Origin: Paracoccaceae bacterium
GTDB lineage: Bacteria > Pseudomonadota > Alphaproteobacteria > Rhodobacterales > Rhodobacteraceae
NCBI GenBank assembly: GCA_020832705.1
Contig: JAFIEE010000004.1
Location: forward strand, 1-55,274
DNA length: 55,274 nt
Reading direction: 5' to 3'
Below are positions 34,366 through 44,574 of the stretch, piece by piece. The stretch's first letter is position 1; every line of letters starts with the position of its first letter. Below the pieces are notes generated by a model. That model made no database searches and was not told the origin of the DNA. It saw only the letters and a list, made by a program, of their open reading frames with translations. Both the position numbers and the translations under genes were made by a program.

Positions 34366-36468
34366 TCAGGCCCCGGGGCTCGCCAGCACCACCAGCCCGT
34401 CGGCTGCGGCCACGCCGTGCCCTTCGGGCAGGACGAACAGCGGGTTGATCTCGGCCTCTTCCAGCCGGTCGCCCAGGGCTTCGGCCAGCCCCGCCATGGC
34501 CAGGATCGACTCGACCAGCGCGGGCACGTCATGCAACGCCCCGCCGCGATACCCCTGCAACAGCCGCGACAGGCGCAGCTCGGCCACCATGGATTCAGCA
34601 TCGGCGCGGCTCAGCGGCAACAGGCGCATGGTGCTGTCATCGGCCAGTTCGGCCAGCGTGCCCCCCGCGCCCAGCAGCACAAAGGCGCCCAGCTGCGGGT
34701 CACGCCGCGCGCCCAGGATCACCTCGACCCCGCCCTGCAGCATCTTCTGCACCAGATAGCCCTGTGGCGCGGGCAGGCCCTGCCGCGCGATCCCCGCCGC
34801 CATCTCCTCCAGCGCGGGGCCGATGGTGGCGGCATCGAGCGACAGGCGCACGCCGCCCACGTCGGATTTATGCGCGATTGTGTCCGACAGCAGCTTCAGC
34901 ACCACCGGCCCGCCCAGTTCCTGCGCGGCCTGCTGCGCCTCGGCCGCGTCCGCAACCACCCGGTGCGCCGCCCCATGCAGCCCGGCGGCGGCAAACAGCC
35001 GGGCGGACGCGGCCTCGTTCAGCGTGCCCTGCGGCAGATCGGCGGGCAATGCAGGCAGCGGCGCGGGATCGGCCCGCACCACCGCGGCGGCGGGCTGCTG
35101 CGCCACGCGAAAGGCCAGCGCGCAGGTTTCCGGTGCAGTAAAAGCGGGGATGCCCTGCAGGTTCAGTGCGCGCAGGATATGCGGCGCATGCGGGCTGACA
35201 TAGGCGATGATCGGCTTGTCGCTGCGCGCGGCCCCGGCGCGGATGGCGCCCACGGCCACATCGGGCTGCGCCAGCGCCGACGATCCCACCACCACGGCCA
35301 CCCCGTCCACGCCATCCGCGTTCAGCAGGGTTTCGGTGGCCGCGGTCATGATCTGCGGTTTCACCCCGGCCAGGGTCACATCCACCGGGTTGCCGGTCAT
35401 GGGCGCATCCTCGCCCAGGATTTCCGCCAGCCTCTGCGCGGTAGCTGCATCCATCAGCGGCACATCCAGCCCCAGCACCCCGCAATTGTCGGCAATCAGG
35501 CTGCCCGCGCCCCCGGTCTAGGTCAGCACCGCCACCCGGTTGCCGCGCATCCCCCGCCCCGTGGCCAGCATGGCGGGCAGGTCCAGCAGGTCGTTGAAAT
35601 CGCGCACCCGGATGGCGCCCACCTGCGCAAACAGCGCGTCATACAGCCGGTCTTCGCCCGCCATGGCGCCGGTGTGCGACACCGCCGCCCGCGCGCCCGC
35701 GCCGGACCGGCCCACCTTGTAGACCACCAGCGGCTTGCCCTGCGCGCGGGCGGCTTCGGCGGCGGTGCGGAACTTCGCGGCATCGCGGATGCCTTCGATA
35801 TAGGCCACGATCACCCGCGTCTGCGCGTCCTGCGCCAGCGCGCCGATCAGGTCGGCGATATCCAGATCGACCTCATTCCCGGTGGAGGCCAGCTTGGCAA
35901 AGCCGATCCCCCGCGCCGCCCCCCGCGACAGCAGCGCGCCCAGAATCCCCCCGCTTTGCGAGGCCACCGAAATCCCCCCCGCGGGCAGGTCCTCGGCCTC
36001 CAGCGCGCCGCTCGCCGACAGCACGATCCGGCTGTGCAGGTCCACCGCGCCGATGGTATTGGGGCCCAGCAGGCGCATGGCGCCCGCGGCCTGTGCCAAC
36101 TCTCGCTGGCGGGTCTGCCCGTCGGCACCCGCTTCGCCGAAGCCGCTGGCCAGCACGATCGCCAGCTTTGTGCCCCGGGCGGCCAGATCGGCCACGGCGG
36201 CGGCGGCCCGGTTGGCGCCCAGCAGGACAATCGCAGCCTCGGGGGCTTCGGGGAGGGCGGCGATATCGGGGTAGCAGGTCAGACCCGAAATCTGATCCGC
36301 CCGCGGGTTGACGGGCATGATCCGGCCCCCGAACCCGTGCTTGCGCAGATAGTTGACCGGCCGCCCGCCGGTTTTCGCCGGGTCGGCCGAGGCACCGATC
36401 ACCGCCACGCTTCGGGGCGCAAACAGCGCGTTGAACCAGTCGGCGGCGGGGGTATCAGGGTGGGACAT
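34366..36468 (-). pseudogene. ADP-forming acyl-CoA synthetase, interrupted by in-frame TAG
   Basis: A 701-codon frame from ATG 36468 to TGA 34366, broken by TAG at 35518-35520 (codon 317). Before the stop: CoA-binding domain (PRSVAVIGASADPAKTGG) and ligase domain (VSQSGGILGALLSRGAARG), ending GNRVAVLT. After the stop the frame continues TGGAGSLIADNCGVLGLDV, then an ATP-grasp domain (GGPVVLKLLSDTIAHKSDVGG). In relatives VLT-x-TGGAG is continuous, so the TAG replaces one residue. The split does not match the natural alpha/beta boundary. Nonsense mutation or sequence error is the simplest reading. An intact paralogue lies at 38600-40687. Confidence 0.82.
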
Positions 36469-36533
36469 GCGGCAAAGCTCCAGAAGGGCAGGCGCGGGGG
36501 CGCTGCCAGCGTGTGACGAAAGAACGGGCGGGG

Positions 36534-38603
36534 TCAGCCCGCCTGCGGGTCCGGTGCGGGCGTGATCCCCAGCGCCGCCAGATCAGCCGCCGCGCGCGAC
36601 GGTCCCGAGATACGGGCGAATTCGGCGCATTCGGCCTGCAACGCGGCGCCGTCCTGCGATGCCGCCCAATGCAGCGGCCCGCCGCGCCAGCGCGGAAAGC
36701 CATAGCCGTTGACCATCACCACATCGACATCGCCCGGACGCAGGGCCACGCCTTCGGCCAGCAGCAGCCCGGCCTCGTTGACCATCGCCGCCAGTGCACG
36801 GCGCTGGATGGTGGCGGCGTCCAGCGCTACCCGGTCAATGCCCTTTTCCTGCGATTGCGCGATGATCAGCGCGTCAACCTCCGCGTCGCGCTGCGGGCGC
36901 TTGCTGTCGCCATAGCGGTAATAGCCCGCCCCCGTCTTGCGCCCGAAGCGCCCCATCTCGCACAGCAGATCAGGGATATGCACATAGCGGTCAGCGGGGT
37001 CGCGCAGATGCGCGCGGGCGCAGCGCATGGCCCAAGCGATATCCAGCCCCGAAAGATCGGTGACCGCAAACGGCCCCATGGCAAAGCCGAATTCCTCCAG
37101 CGCGGCATCGACCTCATGGGGCAGCGCGCCGTCTTCAAGCATGAATTCGCAGGCGCTGCGATAGGCGGAATAGATGCGGTTGCCGATGAAGCCAAAGGCG
37201 TTTCCGGCCTCCACCGGGGTCTTGCCCAGCTTGCGCGCCAGCGCCAGCCCCGTGGCCATGGCGCTGTCCGCGCTGTGCGCGCCGGCGATGACCTCGGCCA
37301 GTTTCATCACATGGGCGGGGCTGAAGAAATGCAGCCCGATTACCCGCTCGGGGCGCGTGGTGGCTCCGGCGATATCGTCGATATCCAGATACGAGGTATT
37401 GGTGGCCAGGATCGCATCCGGCGCGGTGATCCGGTCCAGTTCGGCAAACGCCGCCTGCTTGGCGGGGAGGTCTTCGATGATCGCCTCGATCACCAGATCG
37501 CAGGCGGCCAGACCGGCGGCGCTTTCGACCAGATGCAGCCGATCCTGCGTCTGTTGCAGCTTGTTGGCGGGCAGTTTCCCGGCCTTGGCGGCTTGCGCCA
37601 GCGCGGCATGCACCGTCTGGCGCCCGCGCTCCAACGCCTGCGCGCTGGCATCGGCCAGGGTGACCGGCAAGCCCGCCAGCAACAGCGCGGTGGCAATGCC
37701 CGCGCCCATGGTGCCCGCGCCCAGCACGCCCGGCGCGCGCACCGGCTGCGGCTTTGCGCTGCGCCCTTCGGCCCCCCGGGCCGCCGCACGTTCGGCAAAG
37801 AAGATATGGCGCAGGGCGCGGGCTTCGGGGCTGGTGCGCAGGGCCTCGAAGGTGGCGCGTTCCTCGGCCAGCCCCTGCGCGGGCGGCGTGGTGGCGGCGG
37901 CACGCACATGGGCGATGGCGGCGGCGATATGGGGGCGGTTGCGCCCCTTGCGCAGGGCGGTGGTGGCGGCGGTGTCGATATCCTCGGGGGTGTCCGGGGG
38001 CACGGGGCGGTCGATGACGCGGGCCTTCTGCCCGGCCAGCGCGCGGGCGCGGGCCACGGCCTGTCCGCGCAGGTCATCAGACGCCAGCGCGTCGATCATG
38101 CCCAACTCCAGCGCGCGCTCGGCGCTGACCCGCGTGCCCGCGCAGATCAGCGCGATGGCGCGGGCCACGCCGACCAGACGCGGCAGTTTCTGGGTGCCGC
38201 CCGCGCCGGGGATGATCCCCAGCGTGGTTTCCGGCAGGCCCAGCATCGTGCCTGGGGCGGCGATGCGCGCGTCACACCCCAGCGCCAGCTCATACCCGCC
38301 CCCAAGTGCCGCGCCATGCAGCGCGGCCACCACGGGCTTGGGCAGGGTTTCCACCGCCGAAATCACCGCCGGAAGCTGCGGCGGCGCCAGCGGCAGGTCG
38401 AATTCGCGCAGGTCCGACCCGGCGATGAAGCTCTTGCCCGCGCCGATCAGCACCGCGCCGGTGATGGCGTCATCGCCGGCCATGCGCTCCAGCGCCGCCA
38501 GCAACGCGCCTCGCACCGCCGCCGAGGACGCATTCACCGGCGGGTTGTCGATGACCAGCACCGCGATATCGCCCTCGCGTTCGAAATGCACGGTTCCGCT
38601 CAT
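36534..38603 (-). CDS. FadB-like enoyl-CoA hydratase/3-hydroxyacyl-CoA dehydrogenase fusion
   Basis: 689 aa. The N-terminal crotonase domain has VLIGAGKSFIAGSDLREF and GAALGGGYELALGCDARIA. The dehydrogenase domain starts at about residue 295 with GAGTMGAGIATALLLAG and includes GLHFFSPAHVMKLAEVI and GFIGNRIYSAYR. The C-terminus carries the second HCDH domain. It makes and oxidises 3-hydroxyacyl-CoA. It overlaps the upstream synthetase by 4 nt and precedes the interrupted synthetase by 65 nt. Confidence 0.94.
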   Translation of the reverse strand: MSGTVHFEREGDIAVLVIDNPPVNASSAAVRGALLAALERMAGDDAITGAVLIGAGKSFIAGSDLREFDLPLAPPQLPAVISAVETLPKPVVAALHGAALGGGYELALGCDARIAAPGTMLGLPETTLGIIPGAGGTQKLPRLVGVARAIALICAGTRVSAERALELGMIDALASDDLRGQAVARARALAGQKARVIDRPVPPDTPEDIDTAATTALRKGRNRPHIAAAIAHVRAAATTPPAQGLAEERATFEALRTSPEARALRHIFFAERAAARGAEGRSAKPQPVRAPGVLGAGTMGAGIATALLLAGLPVTLADASAQALERGRQTVHAALAQAAKAGKLPANKLQQTQDRLHLVESAAGLAACDLVIEAIIEDLPAKQAAFAELDRITAPDAILATNTSYLDIDDIAGATTRPERVIGLHFFSPAHVMKLAEVIAGAHSADSAMATGLALARKLGKTPVEAGNAFGFIGNRIYSAYRSACEFMLEDGALPHEVDAALEEFGFAMGPFAVTDLSGLDIAWAMRCARAHLRDPADRYVHIPDLLCEMGRFGRKTGAGYYRYGDSKRPQRDAEVDALIIAQSQEKGIDRVALDAATIQRRALAAMVNEAGLLLAEGVALRPGDVDVVMVNGYGFPRWRGGPLHWAASQDGAALQAECAEFARISGPSRAAADLAALGITPAPDPQAG

Positions 38604-40687
38604 GGCTCTGCCTCCATCACTGCATCCACGGCCAGCACGCCCTGCCCTTCAGGCAGCACCAGAAGGGGGTTGATCTCGGCCTCGGCCACGGGGTGTGTAG
38701 CCTCCCCGGCCAGCCGCGAAAAGGCCGCAACGGTTTCGGCCAGGGCCGTCAGATCGCCGCGCGCCCCGCCGCGATAGCCTTGCAGGATGCGGGTGATCTT
38801 CAACTCCTCCAGCATCTCCTGCGCGGTGGCCAGATCCACCGGCGCCAGCCGCATGGCGCTGTCACGGTAAAGTTCGGTGAACACGCCGCCTGCGGCCACC
38901 ACCACAACCGGCCCCACCTCAGGGTTGCGGTGCAGGCCCAGCAGCACCTCGCCCACGCCGCGCACCATCTGCTGCACCAGAATGCGGCGCACCACGGTGC
39001 CGGGCAGGGCGCGGGCCACATGGGCGCGGATCTGCACCATGGCCTGGGCCAGCGCATCCGCATCGGCGATGTTCAGAACCACGCCGCCTGCATCGCTCTT
39101 ATGCGGCAGGACCGGGTCCAGCACCTTGGCCACCACCGGCCAGGCAAAGGGCAGATCCGGCACCGGGGCGTCGGCGTCCAGCACCAGATGCGGGGCGGCA
39201 CGCACCCCCTGGGCGGCCAGCCGGGTATAGGCTTCGGCCTCGGACAGGGGGCGGGGGGCGGCGGGGGCGGCAGCAGCCTCCACCACGCGCGGGGCGCGGC
39301 GCTGGAGCGCGGCGGCCACCGCATCGGCGCAGGTTTCAGGCGTCTGGAACATGGGCACGCCCGCCCCCGCCAGAAGCCGCGCGGCCTGCGGCGCATCGGG
39401 GACCAGGAATACCCCCAGAGGCGTGCCGGGCTGGCCGTGCGATTCCAGCGCGGGCTGCACCGCCAGTTCGGGGTTGAACCGCGCCGATGACCCCACCGTG
39501 GCCAGCACCATGTCGAATTCGGGCGCGGCGCGCAGCACATCCAGCGCCGCTTTCATCACCTCATGGCGCGTGCCCGCCAGCGTCAGATCCACGATCCGCC
39601 CCGCGCCCGGGTCCACGCCCGCCGCCCTTAGCTTCGCGCGGGTGGCGTCCGAGGGCGCGACCACATCCACCCCGCGCAGGGCCATCCGGTCCACCGCCAT
39701 GGCCGCGCCGCCGCCGGTGGTGGTGACCACGCCCACCCGGCCCGCGCGCGGCACGTCGGCGGGGGGCACCTGCGCCAGCAGCGGCAGGACTTCGAGCAGG
39801 GCCTCGAAGCTGTCCACCCGGGCGATCCCGCAGTCGCGCAGGAACACATCGGCCACCGCATCATCGCCCGCCAGCGCGCCGGTATGCGACACGGCCAGTT
39901 CCGCCGCCGCCGCAGACCGGCCCAGCTTGTAGGCGGCGACGGGCTTGCCGCGGCGGGCGGCCTCCAACGCGAAACGGCGCAGATCGTCGGCGTGGCGCAG
40001 GCTTTCCAGAAACAGCGCAAAGCCGGTCACCGCCGGGTCATCCAGCGCGGCCATGCAGATTTCGCCCAGCGACAGGTCTGCCTCGCCGCCCACGGACACC
40101 AGCCCGGCAAAGCCCAGGCCCTTGCGCTTTCCGCGCGAGACCAGCGCGCCGATCAGGCTGCCGCTGTGCGAGGCGACGAACACGCCGCCCCGCGGCAGCT
40201 CGGGCTCGGCAAAGGCCGCGTTGGCGGTCAGCACCAGATTCTGATGCAGGTTGACGATCCCGATACTGGAGGGCCCCAGCAGCCGCCCCGGCGCATCGGC
40301 CATGATCCCTGCAAGCCGCGCCTGCGCCGACGCCCCGCGCGCGCCCGCTTCGGCAAAGCCCGCGGCCAGCATGGTCACCACCGGCACACCCAGGGCGGCG
40401 CAGTCCTCCAGCGCATCAAGCGCGCGGTCGGCCCCGGTCAGCACAAAGACATGATCCGGCACCGCCGGAAGGTCCGCCAGCCGGGCATAGGCGCGTTCCC
40501 CCTGCACCGTGGCGCGGGCCGGGTTGACCGGCCAGATCTCGCCCCCGAAGCCCGCGCGGCGCAGGAACTGCAAGGGCCGCCCCGAGGTCTTGGCCGGATC
40601 ATCCGACACGCCCACCAGCGCAACGCTGCGCGGGGTCAGCAGGGCCTGTGCCCAGGGTGTATTGGTCATGGTGTCAGAGCCTTTCAT
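38600..40687 (-). CDS. ADP-forming acyl-CoA synthetase (alpha-beta fusion)
   Basis: About 695 aa. Order: CoA-binding domain (PRSVALVGVSDDPAKTSG), ligase domain (VASHSGSLIGALVSRGKRKG; phospho-His region AVSHTGALAGDD), ATP-grasp beta part (FAWPVVAKVLDPVLPHKSDAGG). It makes acyl-CoA from acid, ATP and CoA or runs in reverse. ATG 40687 overlaps the dehydrogenase stop as ATGA, so it is preferred; ATG 40669 (MTNTPW) is possible. The equivalent of the neighbour's interrupted position is intact here (VVTTTGGGAAM). Confidence 0.92.
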   Translation of the reverse strand: MKGSDTMTNTPWAQALLTPRSVALVGVSDDPAKTSGRPLQFLRRAGFGGEIWPVNPARATVQGERAYARLADLPAVPDHVFVLTGADRALDALEDCAALGVPVVTMLAAGFAEAGARGASAQARLAGIMADAPGRLLGPSSIGIVNLHQNLVLTANAAFAEPELPRGGVFVASHSGSLIGALVSRGKRKGLGFAGLVSVGGEADLSLGEICMAALDDPAVTGFALFLESLRHADDLRRFALEAARRGKPVAAYKLGRSAAAAELAVSHTGALAGDDAVADVFLRDCGIARVDSFEALLEVLPLLAQVPPADVPRAGRVGVVTTTGGGAAMAVDRMALRGVDVVAPSDATRAKLRAAGVDPGAGRIVDLTLAGTRHEVMKAALDVLRAAPEFDMVLATVGSSARFNPELAVQPALESHGQPGTPLGVFLVPDAPQAARLLAGAGVPMFQTPETCADAVAAALQRRAPRVVEAAAAPAAPRPLSEAEAYTRLAAQGVRAAPHLVLDADAPVPDLPFAWPVVAKVLDPVLPHKSDAGGVVLNIADADALAQAMVQIRAHVARALPGTVVRRILVQQMVRGVGEVLLGLHRNPEVGPVVVVAAGGVFTELYRDSAMRLAPVDLATAQEMLEELKITRILQGYRGGARGDLTALAETVAAFSRLAGEATHPVAEAEINPLLVLPEGQGVLAVDAVMEAEP

Positions 40688-41832
40688 CCGGGGCGCTGGC
40701 TGAAGCGGCGGTCGAACACATGCTCGGCGATCCGGTTCTTCAGCATTTCGATGGACCCGCCCGCGATCATCCAGCCACGGGTGCGCTTGACGCAATATTC
40801 CACCAGCGATTCCGTGCTGTAGCCATAGCCGCCCATGACCTGCATCGCCTCGTTGGCAACCTCGAACCCGGCCTCGTTGCAGGCCAGCTTCGCCACCGCC
40901 GTATCAAAGGCCGAGGGCAGCGCCCCATCCGCCCCCTGCGCGGCGCGATACAGCAGCAGTTGCGCCGCTTCCAGCTTGACCGCCATTTCGGCGAATTTCC
41001 ACTGCAGCCCCTGAAACTCGCACAGGGGACGGCCGAACTGGGTGCGTTCCAGCGCGTGACGGCGGGCGACCTCATAGGCGTGGCGCCCCAGCGCCAGCGC
41101 GCGCGCGGCATTGCCGATCCGTTCGACATTGAAGCCCGATATCTGCTTCTTGAACCCGCCCGGCCCCAGCAAAAGGTTCTCGCGCGGGATGCGGCAATCC
41201 TCGAAATACAGCGGGCACCATTCCTCGCCGCTCATGAAGGTCGAGGGCTGGCCCACGGTAAAGCCCGGCGTGCCGCGCTCCACCAGCACCGATCCGATCC
41301 CCCCCAGACCGGGGCCGAAGCGGACATAGATCAGGAACAGGTTGGCCTCGGGGCTGTGGGTGGAAAACACCTTGGAGCCGTTGAGGATGTAGCCATCGCC
41401 CTCCTCACGCGCGCTGGTCTTCAGCTCGGTCACCGCCGAGCCCGCGTCCGGTTCGCTCATCCCCAGGGAAATCAGCGCCTTGCCCGCCAGGATATCGGGC
41501 AGGAAGCGGGCCTTCTGTTCGGGGGTGGCATATTCGGCAAAGGTGCGGATGGGGCCGAAATTGCCCGCCTGCACGACATCGGCGCTTTTGGGGCAGACCA
41601 TGGCCAGTTCCTGAATGGTGATCACCGCATCCATGAGGCTGCCGCCGATCCCGCCATCCTCGGGCCTCAAAGTGATCCCCAGCATCCCCATCTCGGCCAG
41701 GCGCTGCGCGATCTCCCAAGGGTAGCCGGGCGCATGGGCACGCGCCAGCGCGCCATCGGCCAGGGTGCCTTCGGCAAAGCGGCGGACAGAGTCTGCCAGT
41801 TCGATCTGATCTTGAGTCAATGCCGCGGTCAT
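40684..41832 (-). CDS. Acyl-CoA dehydrogenase
   Basis: 382 aa, FAD enzyme. Stretches include LGMSEPDAGSAVTELKTSA, LNGSKVFSTHSPEANLF, QVMGGYGYSTESLVEY and the catalytic Glu in AGGSIEMLKN. GGGAAGGG precedes ATG 41832. It leads the minus operon with two synthetases and the FadB-like fusion, giving activation, dehydrogenation, hydration and oxidation in one transcript. Confidence 0.92.
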   Translation of the reverse strand: MTAALTQDQIELADSVRRFAEGTLADGALARAHAPGYPWEIAQRLAEMGMLGITLRPEDGGIGGSLMDAVITIQELAMVCPKSADVVQAGNFGPIRTFAEYATPEQKARFLPDILAGKALISLGMSEPDAGSAVTELKTSAREEGDGYILNGSKVFSTHSPEANLFLIYVRFGPGLGGIGSVLVERGTPGFTVGQPSTFMSGEEWCPLYFEDCRIPRENLLLGPGGFKKQISGFNVERIGNAARALALGRHAYEVARRHALERTQFGRPLCEFQGLQWKFAEMAVKLEAAQLLLYRAAQGADGALPSAFDTAVAKLACNEAGFEVANEAMQVMGGYGYSTESLVEYCVKRTRGWMIAGGSIEMLKNRIAEHVFDRRFSQRPG

Positions 41833-41965
41833 TGCGCCCTTCCCTGGTCCCGGTTCTGAATCTGGCGCGAAGATGCGCGCGCAGGGCGGCGGCGGCAACT
41901 TGTCGAAATTCAGTCTTGCATGACTTTAGGTCACGGTTAGACCGGTCGCAGCGCTGGCAGCATGA

Positions 41966-43111
41966 TCAACGGTAATATGCGGTCCCGTCCATCACCAGCC
42001 GCGCGGTGCGCCCGATCAGCGCCTTGCGCACCTGCGGGGCCTCGACATCGGCGCCGACCTCCAGCACGCCGCCGGGGTGGCCGATGCGCAGGGCATAGCG
42101 GCCATCCCTGGCCGCGGCCTCATGGACCAGCGTGCCGGGCAGCCCCGCCGCCACCGCTGTCCCCGCCGCACCGGACCCAGGGTAAGCCTTGGAAAATTCG
42201 AACCGCGCCAGCGAACGCGCAAACAGGTCATGGTCCCCCGCGCGCACCGCAAGGTCATTGGTGGCGCCGTAATCGCGGGGCGGGGCCACGGCAAAGATCA
42301 GCGGGTTGGTGCTGACGCGCAGGGCGGCATCGGCATCCGGCCCGGTGATGAAGCCCAGTTCGGCCGAGACCACCTTGCGCACCGCCTCCAGCCGGGCCAC
42401 CAGCGCGGTGTCCGCCTGCATGTCATAGATGGACGCGGCGCAATCCATGCCGATATCCGCCGCGCGCACGAAGATCAGGAAATTCGCCATATCGACCACG
42501 CTGACCTCCAGCGCGCCGATGCCGGGCACGTCGAACCGGTCCCGCGCGGCACCCGTGGGCAGCAGCCCCCGCCCCAGTGACGCGCCCGCGAAATCGGCGA
42601 AATCCACGTCAATCCGCGCGCCCGTCCCGGGCACGCCGCCGATGGCGAAATCGCCGTCCACCGCCGGGGCGTCCCCCTCCAGCGGCACGCTGGCCACCAG
42701 CACCCGGCCGGTGTTGACCTGATGGATGCGCAGATGGACGCAATCGCCTTCAACCCGCCCCGCGCCGGTCAGCGCGCCATACAGCGCTGCCCCCGCCGAA
42801 AGGTTGCCGCAATTGGCCTTCCAGTCCACCCGGGGGAATTCGGTATTCACCTGCCCGAACAGATAGTCGATATCACAATCGGGCCGCGTGGGCGGGCCCA
42901 TGACCGCCACCTTGCTGGTCAGCTTGTCCGCCCCGCCCAGCCCGTCGATCTGGCGGCGGTCGGGTGAGCCGAAGACCCCCAGGATCACCGCATCGCGCGC
43001 ATCGCCCGCAGGCGGCAGGTCGCGGATATCCAGATAGATGCCCCTGGACGATCCGCCCCGGATGATCCGGGCGGGGATCGCATTCATGTTGAACCTGTGC
43101 TTCGGCGGCAT
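41966..43111 (-). CDS. PrpF-family isomerase (4-oxalomesaconate tautomerase/aconitate isomerase-like)
   Basis: 381 aa, diaminopimelate-epimerase fold. RIIRGGSSRGIYLDIRDLP and the catalytic Cys region ANCGNLSAGAALYG are the PrpF/GalD signature; a second Cys region is DMQADTALVAR preceded by DCAAS. It shifts double bonds in unsaturated tricarboxylates (2-methylaconitate, oxalomesaconate). Single gene, separated from the acyl-CoA dehydrogenase by 133 nt and divergent from the thiolase. Which substrate is used here is unknown. Confidence 0.88.
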   Translation of the reverse strand: MPPKHRFNMNAIPARIIRGGSSRGIYLDIRDLPPAGDARDAVILGVFGSPDRRQIDGLGGADKLTSKVAVMGPPTRPDCDIDYLFGQVNTEFPRVDWKANCGNLSAGAALYGALTGAGRVEGDCVHLRIHQVNTGRVLVASVPLEGDAPAVDGDFAIGGVPGTGARIDVDFADFAGASLGRGLLPTGAARDRFDVPGIGALEVSVVDMANFLIFVRAADIGMDCAASIYDMQADTALVARLEAVRKVVSAELGFITGPDADAALRVSTNPLIFAVAPPRDYGATNDLAVRAGDHDLFARSLARFEFSKAYPGSGAAGTAVAAGLPGTLVHEAAARDGRYALRIGHPGGVLEVGADVEAPQVRKALIGRTARLVMDGTAYYR

Positions 43112-43351
43112 GGGCTTTGGTCCTCTGACGGTTTCGGGGTGCCCTTGTCTGGCGCAGGCGCGCGGGGCGGGACATTAACCAAAGGTCAGAGTGCCTGCAC
43201 CCAAGGTCTGGCAAAGCCTGATTTACAGCCTGTCTGCCCTGCCTGCAGATAAGGGCCCACGCCCTTGATCCCGGCGGCGCCCGGTGCCAGCGTGGGGCGC
43301 ATGATCCCCGCGCGCGCCGCGCCGCCCATCCCTGCCCATGCCGGAGCCCCC

Positions 43352-44551
43352 ATGACCGAGGTTTTCATCTGTGACTATATCCGCACCCCCATCGGCCGCT
43401 ACGGCGGCGGGCTGGCGCAGGTCCGCCCCGATGATTTGGCCGCGGTGGCGCTGCGCGCGCTGATGACGCGCAACGCCCGTGTGGACTGGGAGGCCGTGGG
43501 CGATGTCATCCTTGGCTGCGCCAACCAGGCGGGCGAAGACAACCGCAATGTCGCGCGCATGTCGCTGTTGCTGGCGGGGCTGCCGGTGGGCGTGACTGGC
43601 ACCACGCTCAACCGGCTGTGCGGCTCCGGCATGGATGCGGTGCTGACCGCCGCGCGGATGATCAAGGCCGGCGAGGCTGATCTGATGATCGCCGGCGGGG
43701 TGGAAAGCATGTCCCGTGCGCCCTTCGTCATGCCCAAGGCGGATGCCGCGTTCTCCCGCCGGGCCGAGATCTTCGACACCACCATCGGCTGGCGCTTCGT
43801 CAACCCGGCGATGCACAAGGCCCATGGCACCGACGCCATGCCGCAGACCGGGCAGAACGTGGCCGATGATTACGGCATCTCGCGCGAAGCGCAGGATGCG
43901 ATGGCGCTGGCCTCGCAGCAAAAGGCGGCGTGCGCGCAGGAAAACGGGCGGCTGGCGCGCGAAATCACCCCCGTCGCCGTGCCCCAGCGCAAGGGCGACC
44001 CGCTGGAGGTCGCGGCCGACGAACACCCCCGCGCCACCACGCCCGAGGCGCTGGCCAGGCTGCGCCCGCTCTTCCCCGAAGGGTCGGTCACGGCGGGCAA
44101 TGCCAGCGGCGTGAATGATGGCGCCGCCGCGCTGATCCTTGCCACCGCCGAGGCCGCCGCCCGCCACGGGCTGACCCCCATCGCGCGGGTGCTGGGCGGG
44201 GCCACGGCGGGGGTGCCGCCGCGGATCATGGGCATCGGCCCGGCGCCTGCAAGTCAGAAGCTGATGGACCGGCTGAGCCTGAAAGCCGATGATTTCGACG
44301 TGATCGAACTGAACGAGGCGTTCGCCGCGCAGGGGATCGCATCGCTCCGGCTGCTGGGCATCGCCGATGATGACCCGCGCGTGAACCCCAATGGCGGCGC
44401 CATCGCTCTGGGCCATCCGCTGGGCATGTCCGGGGCGCGGATCACCGGCACCGCTGCGCTGGAGCTGTCGATCACCGGCGGCACGCGGGCGCTGGCCACC
44501 ATGTGCATCGGCGTGGGCCAGGGGATCGCCATCGCGCTGGAACGCGCATGA
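43352..44551 (+). CDS. Beta-ketoadipyl-CoA-type thiolase (PcaF/PaaJ subfamily)
   Basis: 399 aa. It begins [18 protein letters not shown] and has [15 protein letters not shown], both typical of 3-oxoadipyl-CoA thiolase. Catalytic Cys90 (NRLCGSGMD), His355 ([12 protein letters not shown]) and Cys385 (TMCIGVGQG) are present. GGAG precedes the ATG. It would finish a pathway that passes through a 3-oxoadipyl-CoA-like dicarboxylyl-CoA, giving acetyl-CoA plus a shorter dicarboxylyl-CoA such as succinyl-CoA. Confidence 0.92.
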   Translation: MTEVFICDYIRTPIGRYGGGLAQVRPDDLAAVALRALMTRNARVDWEAVGDVILGCANQAGEDNRNVARMSLLLAGLPVGVTGTTLNRLCGSGMDAVLTAARMIKAGEADLMIAGGVESMSRAPFVMPKADAAFSRRAEIFDTTIGWRFVNPAMHKAHGTDAMPQTGQNVADDYGISREAQDAMALASQQKAACAQENGRLAREITPVAVPQRKGDPLEVAADEHPRATTPEALARLRPLFPEGSVTAGNASGVNDGAAALILATAEAAARHGLTPIARVLGGATAGVPPRIMGIGPAPASQKLMDRLSLKADDFDVIELNEAFAAQGIASLRLLGIADDDPRVNPNGGAIALGHPLGMSGARITGTAALELSITGGTRALATMCIGVGQGIAIALERA

Positions 44552-44574
44552 CCCCCCTTGCCCCGCCGCGCGCG

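Noticed and set aside
6888-35520. Recoding of TAG (pyrrolysine or amber suppression) to explain the two interrupted genes
   Set aside because: TAG is an ordinary final stop in arxX (7098-7100), iclR (15068-15070) and the GST gene (50622-50624), and no pyrrolysine genes or suppressor tRNA are in view. Two nonsense changes or errors are simpler.
14299-43111. Protocatechuate 4,5-cleavage/gallate pathway from RraA- and PrpF-family genes
   Set aside because: The two genes are 27 kb apart and there is no dioxygenase, hydratase or lactonase of that pathway in the window.
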